Position numbers and translations under genes: made by a program. 64,000 nucleotides of DNA from Pseudodesulfovibrio sp. (GTDB lineage Bacteria > Desulfobacterota > Desulfovibrionia > Desulfovibrionales > Desulfovibrionaceae), in NCBI GenBank assembly GCA_016744135.1, contig JADGEX010000002.1, positions 186,001 through 250,000 of the forward strand, read 5' to 3'. This document shows, piece by piece, positions 14,951 through 24,183 of this stretch (position 1 is its first letter; each line of letters begins with the position of its first letter). Under the pieces are notes generated by a model. It saw nothing but the letters and a program-made list of their open reading frames with translations, searched no databases and had not been told where the DNA came from.

Positions 14951-14980
14951 TTGGGGTAGGTAGTTTTTATTCCGTATATC
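14951..14980 (+). promoter_or_regulatory. possible sigma-70 promoter of sahR-ahcY
   Basis: TTGGGG (14951-14956) and TATATC (14975-14980) are separated by 18 nt. The -10 element overlaps the left end of the SahR-type palindrome, which fits repression by occlusion. Confidence 0.5.
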
Positions 14981-14996
14981 AAGATATCCTGATATA
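14975..14996. promoter_or_regulatory. SahR-type operator
   Basis: The dyad core is ATATCAAGATATCCTGATAT, with one more T/A pair outside. ATATC/GATAT half-sites appear three times with regular spacing. It lies 12 nt before the sahR start. SahR regulators are known to bind palindromes upstream of methionine-cycle genes in Desulfovibrio; the match of this site to SahR is inferred from its position and symmetry. Confidence 0.75.
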
Positions 14997-15007
14997 GAGC
15001 AAAAGAC

Positions 15008-15919
15008 ATGGAAATTATTAAATATTGCAAAGCATTATCTGACGACACTCGGGCGCGGCTGGTCAACGTTCTTTTAGAATATGAATTGAATGTTGGTGAA
15101 ATCGTGCAGGTTATGGAGATGGGACAGTCCCGGATTTCCCGGCATCTTAAAATTTTGTCTGAGTCTGGCTTGGTGGACGTACGCCGTGATGGACTTTGGG
15201 CTTTTTACAGAGCCAGTGAAGAAGGTCAGGGGCGTATGTTTCTTGACGGTATCAGTCTCTTGATGGCTGAAGAATCCGACTTGCAGCGTGATCAAAATCG
15301 AGCTGACAAAGTTATTCGTGAGCGGACGGCCGCTACTCGTCAGTTCTTCGACGACATCGCTTCTGATTGGGACCGTATGACAGCCGAAGTCCTTGGCGAC
15401 CTCAATTTGGGCAAGGAGATTCAGGCTCGATTGCCTCAGTGTTCCTGTGCAGCCGATATTGGCTGTGGACCGGGGGATATGCTCGAAATTTTGTCCAGAA
15501 CATCGGATTCTGTTATCGGTGTTGATAACTCGCCCAAGATGTTGGAACTGGCTGAGGAACGGTTTTCGGAAGACGCGTCCATGTCCTTGCGTATTGGTGA
15601 GATGACCCATCTGCCTTTGCGTGATTGGGAAGCGGACTGTACTGTTGTATCTCTGGTGTTGCACCATTTGGCGCGGCCCATTGATGCTCTCAAGGAAGCC
15701 GGACGGGTTCTCAAGATTGGTGGACGACTGATCATTGCCGAATTTGATCAGCATGAGAATGAACTCATGCGGAGCGAATACGGCGATCGTCGACTCGGTA
15801 TCCCCCGTGAGAAGATGGTCGGTTGGTTGGAAAAGGCGCGGTTTGACGTGAAATCCGTCACTGAATTTGAAGTTAATATGGGACTCGTGGTTGTACTCTA
15901 CGAGGCCGAGAAAAAATAA
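15008..15919 (+). CDS. sahR: SahR-type regulator: ArsR HTH fused to SAM-dependent methyltransferase domain
   Basis: The 303-aa protein has an ArsR-family winged helix (residues about 3-80, 'CKALSDDTRARLVNVLLEY', 'MGQSRISRHLKILSESGLVD'). A class I methyltransferase fold follows, with motif I 'AADIGCGPGD' near 148-157 and 'VIGVDNSPKMLELAEERF'. SahR is an established ArsR-family regulator with such a SAM/SAH-binding C-terminus. It controls S-adenosylhomocysteine recycling genes in Desulfovibrio and other Proteobacteria. Here it directly precedes ahcY (27 nt gap) and follows a strong palindrome, so autoregulation together with ahcY is likely. An active methyltransferase cannot be excluded. There is no strong ribosome site before the ATG. 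Confidence 0.88.
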   Translation: MEIIKYCKALSDDTRARLVNVLLEYELNVGEIVQVMEMGQSRISRHLKILSESGLVDVRRDGLWAFYRASEEGQGRMFLDGISLLMAEESDLQRDQNRADKVIRERTAATRQFFDDIASDWDRMTAEVLGDLNLGKEIQARLPQCSCAADIGCGPGDMLEILSRTSDSVIGVDNSPKMLELAEERFSEDASMSLRIGEMTHLPLRDWEADCTVVSLVLHHLARPIDALKEAGRVLKIGGRLIIAEFDQHENELMRSEYGDRRLGIPREKMVGWLEKARFDVKSVTEFEVNMGLVVVLYEAEKK

Positions 15920-15946
15920 AAATCAACACTCTATTTGGAGGAAGTA

Positions 15947-17377
15947 ATGTCCAAGAACGTTATGCCCGTTGACCCGAAGTGCGAGAACAAGGTCGCTGAC
16001 CTGTCTCTGGCCGAATGGGGGCTCATGGAAATGCAGTTGTCCGAGCGTGAAATGCCCGGCCTGATGGCTCTTATCAATAAATATGGTGAGGAAAAGCCAC
16101 TTAAGGGTCTTAAGATCATGGGTTCTTTGCACATGACCATCCAGACTGCAATGCTCATCAAATGCCTGTACGAACTGGGTGCCGACTTGCGTTGGGCATC
16201 TTGCAATATTTTTTCTACTCAGGACAACGCTGCCGCAGCCATTGCCGAGTCCGGTATGGCCAAGGTTTTCGCATGGAAGGGCGAGACTCTTGAAGAGTTT
16301 TGGTGGTGCACCGAGCAGGCCCTGACTTGGCCTGATGGTTCCGGTCCTGATCTTATCGTTGATGACGGTGGTGACGCGACTTTGCTCGTCCATCAGGGCG
16401 TGAAGTGCGAAAAAGATCCCAGCCTGTTCGACAAGAAATACGATGTTCAGGAATTTCAGATTGTCATGAATCGTTTGCAGGCATCCTGCGCTGCTGATCC
16501 GCAGAAGTGGACCAAAATCGCCAAGGTTATCCGAGGCGTGTCCGAGGAGACCACGACCGGCGTGCACCGTCTCTACGAGATGCAGCGCAACGGCGAGCTG
16601 CTCTTCCCGGCCATCAACGTTAACGACTCCGTGACCAAGTCCAAGTTCGACAACCTCTACGGTTGCCGCGAGTCTTTAGCTGACGGTATCAAGCGTGCTA
16701 CCGATGTCATGATCGCGGGTAAGGTTGTGGTTGTTATCGGTTACGGCGATGTTGGTAAGGGCTGCGCTCAGTCCATGCGCGGTTTCGGTGCTCGTGTGCT
16801 CGTCACCGAGATTGATCCCATCTGCGCACTTCAGGCTGCCATGGAAGGTTTTGAAGTCACCACTATGGATGACGCGGCCTCCCGTGGTGATGTCTTTGTC
16901 ACCTGCACAGGCAACTATCATGTTGTCACTGGTGCTCACATGGACGCCATGAAGGACGAGGCAATCCTTTGCAACATCGGTCATTTTGATTCTGAGATCG
17001 AAATGTTGCACCTTGAGGGGAACCCCGAGTGCGTTAAGAAAGAAGTCAAGCCGCAGGTCGACAAGTGGACCCTGCCTTCCGGCAAGTCACTCATCGTTCT
17101 GGCCGAAGGCCGTTTGGTCAACCTTGGTTGCGCCACAGGTCACCCCAGCTTCGTGATGTCCAACTCCTTTACCAATCAGGTGTTGGCACAGCTTGATCTG
17201 GCCAAGAATGAGTATGATCCCAAGGTGATGATTCTGCCCAAAAAGTTGGACGAAGAGGTTGCTCGCCTGCACCTCGAACGCCTTGGTGTGAAGCTTGAAA
17301 AGCTGTCCAAGGAACAGGCCGATTACATCGGTGTGGAAGTGGAAGGCCCGTTCAAGCCGGATCACTACCGCTACTAG
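15947..17377 (+). CDS. ahcY: adenosylhomocysteinase (S-adenosyl-L-homocysteine hydrolase)
   Basis: The start at 15947 has TTGGAGGAAG upstream. The 476-aa enzyme reversibly splits S-adenosylhomocysteine into adenosine and homocysteine with a bound NAD. Signatures seen are '[19 protein letters not shown]', '[13 protein letters not shown]', '[19 protein letters not shown]' and the NAD-binding '[20 protein letters not shown]', ending in 'PFKPDHYRY'. The length and the C-terminal Lys/Tyr region are normal for the family. It is the second gene of the sahR operon and is closed by a terminator. It removes the product inhibitor of methyl transfers and feeds the methionine cycle. Confidence 0.98.
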   Translation: MSKNVMPVDPKCENKVADLSLAEWGLMEMQLSEREMPGLMALINKYGEEKPLKGLKIMGSLHMTIQTAMLIKCLYELGADLRWASCNIFSTQDNAAAAIAESGMAKVFAWKGETLEEFWWCTEQALTWPDGSGPDLIVDDGGDATLLVHQGVKCEKDPSLFDKKYDVQEFQIVMNRLQASCAADPQKWTKIAKVIRGVSEETTTGVHRLYEMQRNGELLFPAINVNDSVTKSKFDNLYGCRESLADGIKRATDVMIAGKVVVVIGYGDVGKGCAQSMRGFGARVLVTEIDPICALQAAMEGFEVTTMDDAASRGDVFVTCTGNYHVVTGAHMDAMKDEAILCNIGHFDSEIEMLHLEGNPECVKKEVKPQVDKWTLPSGKSLIVLAEGRLVNLGCATGHPSFVMSNSFTNQVLAQLDLAKNEYDPKVMILPKKLDEEVARLHLERLGVKLEKLSKEQADYIGVEVEGPFKPDHYRY

Positions 17378-17401
17378 TTTTTGAGGACGTAATGAATAAG
17401 A

Positions 17402-17429
17402 AGGGGAGCCATTTGGCTCCTCTTTTTTT
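17402..17429 (+). terminator. intrinsic terminator of sahR-ahcY
   Basis: GGGGAGCC and GGCTCCTC form a short GC stem with loop ATTT, followed by seven Ts, 25 nt after the ahcY stop. Confidence 0.88.
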
Positions 17430-17454
17430 GTGGTATGTGGGCGAAAAAGGGTGG

Positions 17455-18237
17455 CTACCGGTATTTGTCTAGAATCGCCTGGAGTCTTCCGTCTTTTTGC
17501 ATGGTTTTAAGAGTCTTGTTGAACTCTTTGATGAAGGGTTGCCAGTGTCCTTTTCTGGTGAAGGCGAAGCGATAGCTGGCGCTGTCACACGGTGTGTCGT
17601 CAAGGATGAAACGGTTAGGGTTGAGTTCTGGCTTGTTACGCATCAACCATTGTGTCTCAACTCGATTGACCAGAGCCGCATCTGCCCTGCCAAGGGTAAG
17701 AAGTTCCAGCATGGCGTAGGGAGAAGTGACATCTATTCGTTCAATTTTATTCGGACCGAAGTGTGGTTCGAATACTGGATAGATGAACCCTTTTATTGTG
17801 GCTATTGATTTGCCATAGAGCTTTTGGGGCGAAGAATATTCCAGAGGTTTGTCCGTCGGAGAAAGGAGTACATCCTCACTTTGCATGAATGAGGCTGTCC
17901 ACAGAAAATCTTTAGCATTTGGTACCCATTCAATGGCCTTGGCATGGACATCTACCGTGCCGTTTTCAAGCATCATCCATCCCCGCTGATTGGGAAGGGG
18001 AAGTGTCGTCACTGTGTATCCGAGCGGGGTGGCAACAGCACGCAAAATCTCAACGAACACGCCACCGTCTGGGTATTCCGGGTTGTTCATTATGTAGGGT
18101 GGCCAGTCCGTGTCAGGAACAAACATTGTGATAGTTGTCTCAGCCGCTTCGGCATGAAAACAGGAAATACCAAATCCTGGTCCGGTCCAAATGGAGAGGG
18201 TGAGGACAAAAGCCAGTAGGGGGAATCTACACTTCAT
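17455..18237 (-). CDS. periplasmic solute-binding protein, family 3 type
   Basis: The 260-aa protein has a signal peptide (residues 1 to about 31, ending 'FHAEAAE') and an SBP_bac_3 fold. Elements include 'DTDWPPYIMNN' at the ligand-pocket start, 'GVFVEILRAVATPLGY', 'LYGKSIATIKGFIYP' and 'LLTLGRADAALVNR'. Such proteins bind amino acids or small anions for ABC import, or serve as sensor domains. No permease, ATPase or kinase gene adjoins it, so it may be an orphan receptor. A near-consensus -10 box lies only 8 nt upstream of the ATG and no Shine-Dalgarno site is visible. Confidence 0.82.
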   Translation of the reverse strand: MKCRFPLLAFVLTLSIWTGPGFGISCFHAEAAETTITMFVPDTDWPPYIMNNPEYPDGGVFVEILRAVATPLGYTVTTLPLPNQRGWMMLENGTVDVHAKAIEWVPNAKDFLWTASFMQSEDVLLSPTDKPLEYSSPQKLYGKSIATIKGFIYPVFEPHFGPNKIERIDVTSPYAMLELLTLGRADAALVNRVETQWLMRNKPELNPNRFILDDTPCDSASYRFAFTRKGHWQPFIKEFNKTLKTMQKDGRLQAILDKYR

Positions 18238-18245
18238 AAGAATAT

Positions 18246-18273
18246 ATTATAGCAACAGAGCCAATTTTACAAA
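18246..18273 (-). promoter_or_regulatory. sigma-70-like promoter giving a very short or absent leader
   Basis: TATAAT (18246-18251) and TTTGTA (18268-18273) with a 16-nt spacer are read on the minus strand. The expected transcript start falls about at the ATG (18237) of the solute-binding protein gene. Confidence 0.45.
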
Positions 18274-18360
18274 GGAATACATGGAAATATATTTTAGTAA
18301 TGGGTGGTTTTGTAATAAATTTGGCATAAACAGGTGCTTTTTAGTGCAGGACTGGCTGCT

Positions 18361-19332
18361 ATGAGTTGTGTTATGAGTCCTCGCATGCGCTATCTTATTT
18401 TTCTTTCGATATTTTTTGTTTTGTTTGCGGTGTCCACCCCTGTTTTTGCATTGGAGGTCGAAGTTTCGGTCTCCAGTTTTAAGGTGGATCATGCGTTTTC
18501 ATATGCTCCCGGTAATCTTCTGGACGGAGATCCCTCGACGGCCTGGGTTGGCGGAAGTATCAGTTCCGGTACTGGCCAGTGGATGGACTTTGCGTTTCCC
18601 GTACCGGTCAGGGTGACTCGGCTCGGTATCTTCAATGGTCATCAGGAAGAAGGGCGTTTCAAGGAATTTCGGCGTATTCGTTCCGGGCGTATTGTGTATC
18701 CCGATGGATCGGAAAGTCCTTTTTGGCTGCGAGATGAGGCTGGCGAACAGATTATCGAATGTCGATCCAAGCCGGTTAAATCCTTCAGGGTGATCGTGGA
18801 TGAGGTATTTCCCAAGGGCGGAGCTGTTGGTAAGCAGAAATTGGCGGTTTCCGAGATCAAATTTTATTTGACCCTTATGGCGGTTCCTACAGAAGGAGTT
18901 TCTGGGGAGAGCGCAGAGAAAGTTCGAGTTCCGGTGTTGCCCCCAGCGGATTTGACCAACGAAGTTCCAGATGAAATCAAGGAATTACTTCGGACTTTTT
19001 ATGTAATGCAGAGTTCTCTTGCCGACGACTATCACACTTTGTTCGCACAGCATGTGCGTGATCGGTTTGATTTTCAGTTTGAGGTGTTTAAGCAGATACA
19101 GCGTCAGCGTGGGACCTATAAGATTTTACGCACCGCACAGGTGGATCCGGCAGGATTGCGTTTTGATTTGGTCTATTTACAAGAAGATGTGGCCGAGGTT
19201 CGTGTATTTGGAACCTATCGGGTACAAGTGGCTGATTTGGATCAGAACCTGGAAGAGGATTCCGTGTTTGCCCTGATGAAAGGGAACGACGGGTGGAAGA
19301 TCCTCGAGTTGGACGGACAAAAAGATTTTTAA
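18361..19332 (+). CDS. secreted protein with discoidin-like (NADase-type glycan-binding) domain
   Basis: The start at 18361 is preferred: it has AGGA upstream and gives a normal signal peptide ('MRYLIFLSIFFVLFAVSTPVFA'). A GTG at 18334 is an alternative. Residues about 32-180 form a galactose-binding-like module ('PGNLLDGDPSTAWVGGSISS', 'GQWMDFAFPVPVRVTRLGIF', 'KSFRVIVDEVF', 'LAVSEIKFYL'). The C-terminal domain ('PDEIKELLRTFYVMQSSLAD', 'VRVFGTYRV', 'WKILELDGQKDF') looks like an NTF2-like fold. The ligand is unknown. The gene stands alone and converges on moeA. Confidence 0.75.
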   Translation: MSCVMSPRMRYLIFLSIFFVLFAVSTPVFALEVEVSVSSFKVDHAFSYAPGNLLDGDPSTAWVGGSISSGTGQWMDFAFPVPVRVTRLGIFNGHQEEGRFKEFRRIRSGRIVYPDGSESPFWLRDEAGEQIIECRSKPVKSFRVIVDEVFPKGGAVGKQKLAVSEIKFYLTLMAVPTEGVSGESAEKVRVPVLPPADLTNEVPDEIKELLRTFYVMQSSLADDYHTLFAQHVRDRFDFQFEVFKQIQRQRGTYKILRTAQVDPAGLRFDLVYLQEDVAEVRVFGTYRVQVADLDQNLEEDSVFALMKGNDGWKILELDGQKDF

Positions 19333-19355
19333 TCAGTAATATTGATGGCAACTGC

Positions 19356-20609
19356 TTAAATAATCCACACGTCAATCAGTTCTCCGTGGTACAATCCTTC
19401 GGAGTCTGCTGGAATAGCGGCCAACCCTTGAGCTTGGACAATGGTTCGGAGCAGACCTGATTTGCCGAGGACCGGATGGGCCAGAGGCAGTTGTCCGTCC
19501 CGTTCTTCCAGTTTGATACGGATGTAATCTTCCCGTCCCGGTTTGGATGCCACATTTCGAGCCAGTTCGGCCTTGCGTTTTGTACGGTTCATTGCCGTGA
19601 ATCCCTTGTCATCACCTTGGAGATGACGAATGAGCGGCAAGATCAATACGTGCATGACTACCAGGGCGGATGTCACTTGTCCCGGCAGGCCTAAGACTGG
19701 CTTATCTGCTACGCGTCCCAAAATGGTCGGTTTGCCCGGACTAAGGGCCACGCCATGTGCCAGGATTTCGGCGTTTTTCATGGATTCGATGGCTTGCACC
19801 GTCAGGTCGCGGACGCCGATGGAGCTGCCGCCGGACAACAAAACCATATCATTGTCTTCGATGGCCTTTTTTAAGGCACGACTCAAGCTTTCAAGATCAT
19901 CTTTGATGATGCCGTAGCGAGTCGGCTTGCCGTTGGCCTGTTTCACCAGTGCGGCAATAGTGAGGGAGTTGACGTCTCGGACCTGTCCCGGTTTCGGAAT
20001 TTCTTCGATTTCGATGAGTTCGTCGCCAGTGGACAATATACCCACACGGGGACGGCGGCACAGAGAAATTTCTTCAAATCCCAAGGCTGCGGCAAGGCCA
20101 ATCTCCTGTGGACGAATGATAGTGCCTGCGGCTAGAGCGACCGCTCCATTTTTAGCGTCTTCACCCCGTTGCATGACGTTTTCGCCGGGGGCCGCGCTTT
20201 TGCGGATTTCAATGGTGCCCATGTCAGTATTGGCTTCCATGGTTTGGGTGTGTTCCACCATGACCACGCTGTCCGCGCCGTTTGGGAGTACGCCACCTGT
20301 GGCAATTCGAGCACATTCGCCGGGATTCAGTTCAATCTCGGGCATTTTGTCGATGGGCAGGGCTGCCACACATTCCAGATAACCGGGGTTGGATTCCGTG
20401 GCTCCGAATATGTCCCGTGCATTGACGGCGAACCCGTCCATGCAGGACCGGTCGAGCAGAGGCCAGTCGTGTTTGGCAATGATGTCGTCAGCCAGAACGC
20501 GGCCGGAAGCACGTGTCAGGCTTTTGGTCTCTGGTGCGAGCGGAGAAAATCCTTTGAGCAGGCCGACAAATTCTTCTCGGCTGATAATAGTGAAGAAACC
20601 GTGGTTCAT
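19356..20609 (-). CDS. moeA: molybdopterin molybdenumtransferase
   Basis: The start at 20609 follows AGGA; a longer frame from 20714 would lie inside argB. The 417-aa protein inserts molybdate into adenylated molybdopterin to make Mo cofactor. It shows MoeA motifs 'LLDRSCMDGFAVNARDIFGA', 'ARIATGGVLPNGADSVVMVE', 'RPRVGILSTGDELIEI', 'VLLSGGSSIGVRDLT' and 'KPVLGLPGQVTSALVV'. The usual four-domain architecture is complete. It lies 7 nt after argB and is probably translated from the same transcript, an unusual pairing. It fits the other Mo genes nearby (MOT1 transporter, moaE-moaA). Confidence 0.96.
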   Translation of the reverse strand: MNHGFFTIISREEFVGLLKGFSPLAPETKSLTRASGRVLADDIIAKHDWPLLDRSCMDGFAVNARDIFGATESNPGYLECVAALPIDKMPEIELNPGECARIATGGVLPNGADSVVMVEHTQTMEANTDMGTIEIRKSAAPGENVMQRGEDAKNGAVALAAGTIIRPQEIGLAAALGFEEISLCRRPRVGILSTGDELIEIEEIPKPGQVRDVNSLTIAALVKQANGKPTRYGIIKDDLESLSRALKKAIEDNDMVLLSGGSSIGVRDLTVQAIESMKNAEILAHGVALSPGKPTILGRVADKPVLGLPGQVTSALVVMHVLILPLIRHLQGDDKGFTAMNRTKRKAELARNVASKPGREDYIRIKLEERDGQLPLAHPVLGKSGLLRTIVQAQGLAAIPADSEGLYHGELIDVWII

Positions 20610-20616
20610 GAATATC

Positions 20617-21606
<990 letters not shown>

Positions 21607-21664
21607 TCATTGTGTCGAATCTGTAAATTCCTCATACCATATGAAAAATAAGCAGGATAATACC

Positions 21665-22858
21665 ATGAAAATCAGCTTCAACAGAATGGAATGGGCCGGT
21701 TCGGTGGGGGATTTGGGGACATTATTGCCTCTGGCTTTTGGTATGATTATGATCAATGGTCTGTCTGCTACAGGCCTTTTTTTGACTGTGGGACTTATGT
21801 ACGTCGTGGTCGGTTCCTATTATCGGGTGCCTATAGCCGTACAGCCCATGAAGGTTATTTCTGCCTATGGTATCGCGTTGGCCCTGACCCCTGGCGTGAT
21901 TACTGCTTCCGGCATGCTGCTGGCCGCGCTCCTGCTTATTCTCGGTGCGACTGGGTTGGTCAAAGTTGTTGCCAAAATCGTTCCCAAGTCCGTTATTCGT
22001 GGTGTTCAGCTTTCAACAGGTGTGTTGCTTTTATCCAAAGGCGCATCTCTGGTTGTCGGGTCCAATTCATTTCAGACCATGCGTGGAGCTGTCGAACCGT
22101 TCATGACCATTCAAAGCCTCGGTCCGGTACCTATGTCGGTGGTGTCGGGAGTGATTTTTGGAATCATCACACTCTTCTTGTTGCGGAGTCATCGGTATCC
22201 GGCCGGATTGGTAGTCGTTGTATGCGGGGCGATTTTTGGAGCCGCTTTTGGTGCATGGCGGGAGTTGACTTTGATCCAACCTGGCTTGCATTTCCCGGAG
22301 ATATTGCCTTTCGGATTTCCCACGGGTGTGGATTTCTCGTATGCCTTGTTTGCTCTGGTTTTGCCCCAGATTCCCATGACTATGGGGAATGCGGTTATCG
22401 CCAATCGGGATTTGAGTTTCGAGTATTTCGGCGAAGAAAGCCGTCGGGTCACTGACCGCGCCCTGTGTATTTCGATGGGGTTATCAAATGTCTTTTCGGC
22501 TTTGGTTGGTGGTATGCCTGTTTGTCACGGAGCAGGGGGGCTGGCTGCTCATTATGCCTTTGGCGCACGGACACCCGGTTCGAATCTTATTATCGGCGGT
22601 TTTTTTGTGGCGTTAGCCGTGTTGCTTGGAACGGGTTCGGTCAACGTGCTTCATCTGCTTCCAATGGGAGTGCTTGGGGTGTTGTTGTTTTTTTCGGGGA
22701 CGCAGCTTGCCTTGACCATACAGGACGTGGAAGCGCGGACTGATCTTTTTATTATTATCATTATGCTGGGGATTACATTGGCCGCGAATTTGGCTTGGGC
22801 ATTTGGGGTTGCCATTGTCTTGGAATATCTACTCCGCAAGGGACGGATTACTGTATAG
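21665..22858 (+). CDS. MOT1-type molybdate/sulfate transporter
   Basis: The start at 21665 has AGGA upstream; 21641 has no ribosome site. The 397-aa membrane protein has about ten transmembrane segments and the two repeated signatures of the MOT1/putative sulfate transporter family. These are 'MEWAGSVGDLGTLLPLAFGM' near the N-terminus and 'FALVLPQIPMTMGNAVIANR' in the second half, plus 'VQPMKVISAYGIALALTPG' and 'MPVCHGAGGLAAHYAFGART'. MOT1 proteins carry molybdate in plants and algae; bacterial members are assigned to molybdate or sulfate. The divergent moeA downstream of argB favours molybdate. In a sulfate reducer sulfate is also possible. Confidence 0.82.
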   Translation: MKISFNRMEWAGSVGDLGTLLPLAFGMIMINGLSATGLFLTVGLMYVVVGSYYRVPIAVQPMKVISAYGIALALTPGVITASGMLLAALLLILGATGLVKVVAKIVPKSVIRGVQLSTGVLLLSKGASLVVGSNSFQTMRGAVEPFMTIQSLGPVPMSVVSGVIFGIITLFLLRSHRYPAGLVVVVCGAIFGAAFGAWRELTLIQPGLHFPEILPFGFPTGVDFSYALFALVLPQIPMTMGNAVIANRDLSFEYFGEESRRVTDRALCISMGLSNVFSALVGGMPVCHGAGGLAAHYAFGARTPGSNLIIGGFFVALAVLLGTGSVNVLHLLPMGVLGVLLFFSGTQLALTIQDVEARTDLFIIIIMLGITLAANLAWAFGVAIVLEYLLRKGRITV

Positions 22859-22890
22859 ATGTTTGTTGAGGTGAGGGAAAAATAAGGATG

Positions 22891-22915
22891 GCCGTTTAAA
22901 AGCGGCCTTTTTTAT
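22891..22915 (+). terminator. intrinsic terminator of the MOT1-type gene
   Basis: GGCCGTTT pairs with AAGCGGCC (one G-T pair) and is followed by six Ts. Confidence 0.8.
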
Positions 22916-22945
22916 TGGAAGATGCGCCTTTGGCGAGAGGTATTG

Positions 22946-22965
22946 TTGGGTGCTGAAGCACCCAA
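22946..22965. repeat. hairpin repeat, copy A
   Basis: TTGGGTGC-TGAA-GCACCCAA forms a perfect 8-bp stem, followed by AAGG-type and TTTTTCATG sequence. A diverged copy with a changed but still paired stem is at 23262-23282. Confidence 0.65.
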
Positions 22966-23261
22966 GGTTTTTCATGCCCTGCCGGGCGGGTCTCCTTTTT
23001 TGGCAGAGTAAAAAAGGTCGCTTGCACTAGCTTGGCCGCCCTCATGGTCGGCGGCAAGAATCTGATCCAATCGAGTCGGCCCCACCCGATTAAAAGTATA
23101 GGTTCTGCCTCTCCCGTCACCTCTCAGTTTAAGGCAAAGCATTTGATTTTCTTACAAGAGCCGCTTCCTTCGGTTGGTCAGTTTCTAAGCTGTCGATCAA
23201 GGGGTGAGCTCGGTCTTCGTCTGATTGGGAGGAGAAAATTGTCTTTGGAGGTAGAGCGGTG

Positions 23262-23282
23262 TTGGGGTGTTAAATACCCCAA
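23262..23282. repeat. hairpin repeat, copy B
   Basis: TTGGGGTGT-TAA-ATACCCCAA forms a 9-bp stem with one G-T pair. The flanks match copy A loosely (GAGGT upstream; AAGG then TTTTATGG downstream), while the stem bases differ in a compensated way. Confidence 0.65.
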
Positions 23283-23439
23283 GGCCTTTTATGGTGAGCG
23301 AAGAGGTTTAATCCAAAATGGATATCGCTACCGAAAACAAATTTACAGCAATGAAATGTAAAATTCAAAAGTTATGCATGGATAGCGAAGATTCTTATAT
23401 CAAAAATGAACACCTACACCGGAAAAGTCCTTACAACGA

Positions 23440-23569
23440 TGAGCAATTGACAGCGGGTTTTAGAGCCTGTCCAACCCGGCGGAACGTAGCCCGACTGAGT
23501 CTGTGTCACAGGCAATCGTGTCGGGCAGTGGAGCCGCGTACAGGCTTTTGGGTCGTTGTCAGGCGCACA
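23440..23569. ncRNA. candidate structured non-coding RNA (rod-shaped)
   Basis: The 130 nt fold into one long rod. The closing stem is 23440-23455 with 23554-23569 (TGACAGCG against CGTTGTCA is unbroken). An internal loop of about 8 by 7 nt follows, then AGCCTGT/ACAGGCT (23464-23470 with 23540-23546). Next come CGGC/GCCG, GCCCGAC/GTCGGGC (23489-23495 with 23520-23526) and the tip GTCTGT/ACAGGC with a 3-nt loop. Two stems interrupted by a central bubble recall 6S RNA, but the length is short and no family could be confirmed. The strand cannot be fixed; no good U-run terminator follows on either side. Confidence 0.5.
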
Positions 23570-23747
23570 ATGAAAAAGGCGTTTTTCGTCTCGAAAAAAG
23601 CAGGTCGTTGTAAAAACGGAACACAAAGTAAGAGAAACGAATGAACTTTCACTGCGGATGCACGCATTCCATAAAGAAAGGAAATGTCCACACTTCACAA
23701 ATAAAAGAAACTTGCACCCCAAAGCCCTCCGTGGCAGGCTCCCCTCC

Positions 23748-24176
23748 ATGTTGCGTATTACTGATAAAATAATCATCCCGTATGAAGAAATACGGTTTAT
23801 CACGAGTCGAAGTTCCGGCCCGGGCGGCCAACACGTGAACACGACTGATACGCGGGTAACCCTGCTCTTCAATGTGGATAAATCTTCAAGTTTGACCCAA
23901 TTGCAGAAGGTGGCTGTTAAGGGCAAATTGCGTCGGCGAGTGGATAAACGTGGTGTTTTGCGTGTGACCAGTCAGAAGTTTCGCAGCCAGAAATCAAACA
24001 AGGATTCCGCTATCGAGCGGTTCATCGAATTGATGCAGTGGGCGGTCAAACCCGTAATTCCCCGTAGGAAAACAGCAGTTCCCAAGTCGTCCAAGCGGCG
24101 GAGGATGGAGCGGAAGCAACAAACCAGTCAGCGGAAAAAGCAAAGAAAAATGCCGAATTTGAACGGCGAATATTAA
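23748..24176 (+). CDS. arfB: peptidyl-tRNA hydrolase ArfB-type ribosome rescue factor
   Basis: The 142-aa start at 23748 gives the family's normal length (E. coli ArfB 140 aa); the longer upstream frame is not family-like. The catalytic GGQ loop is in 'SRSSGPGGQHVNTTDTRVTL'. The C-terminal tail is highly basic ('RRMERKQQTSQRKKQRK'), as needed to enter the empty mRNA channel of stalled ribosomes. The protein hydrolyses peptidyl-tRNA on non-stop ribosomes. The ribosome site is weak. Upstream lies a long non-coding stretch with the structured RNA candidate. Confidence 0.93.
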   Translation: MLRITDKIIIPYEEIRFITSRSSGPGGQHVNTTDTRVTLLFNVDKSSSLTQLQKVAVKGKLRRRVDKRGVLRVTSQKFRSQKSNKDSAIERFIELMQWAVKPVIPRRKTAVPKSSKRRRMERKQQTSQRKKQRKMPNLNGEY

Positions 24177-24183
24177 AAGCGGC

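Larger units (their letters stand above)
22916..23439. other. non-coding stretch with two related hairpins
   Basis: No protein gene is supported in these 524 nt. A 109-codon plus-strand frame has no ribosome site and no family-like content. Present are a CGCCAAAGGCG-type palindrome (22926-22936) and two similar hairpins described separately. The rest shows no recognised element. Confidence 0.6.

Noticed and set aside
23032-23361. 109-codon plus-strand frame
   Set aside because: No ribosome site; it contains the hairpin repeat and has atypical composition for a protein gene.
23440-23569. SRP RNA, RNase P RNA or tmRNA at the structured RNA candidate
   Set aside because: The conserved GGAAG-type SRP loop, RNase P core and tmRNA tRNA-like end were looked for and not seen; 6S remains only a possibility.
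23641-23772. 43-codon Cys-rich frame before arfB (starting MNFHCGCTHS)
   Set aside because: No ribosome site and it overlaps the arfB start; cysteine spacing does not match a known metallothionein.
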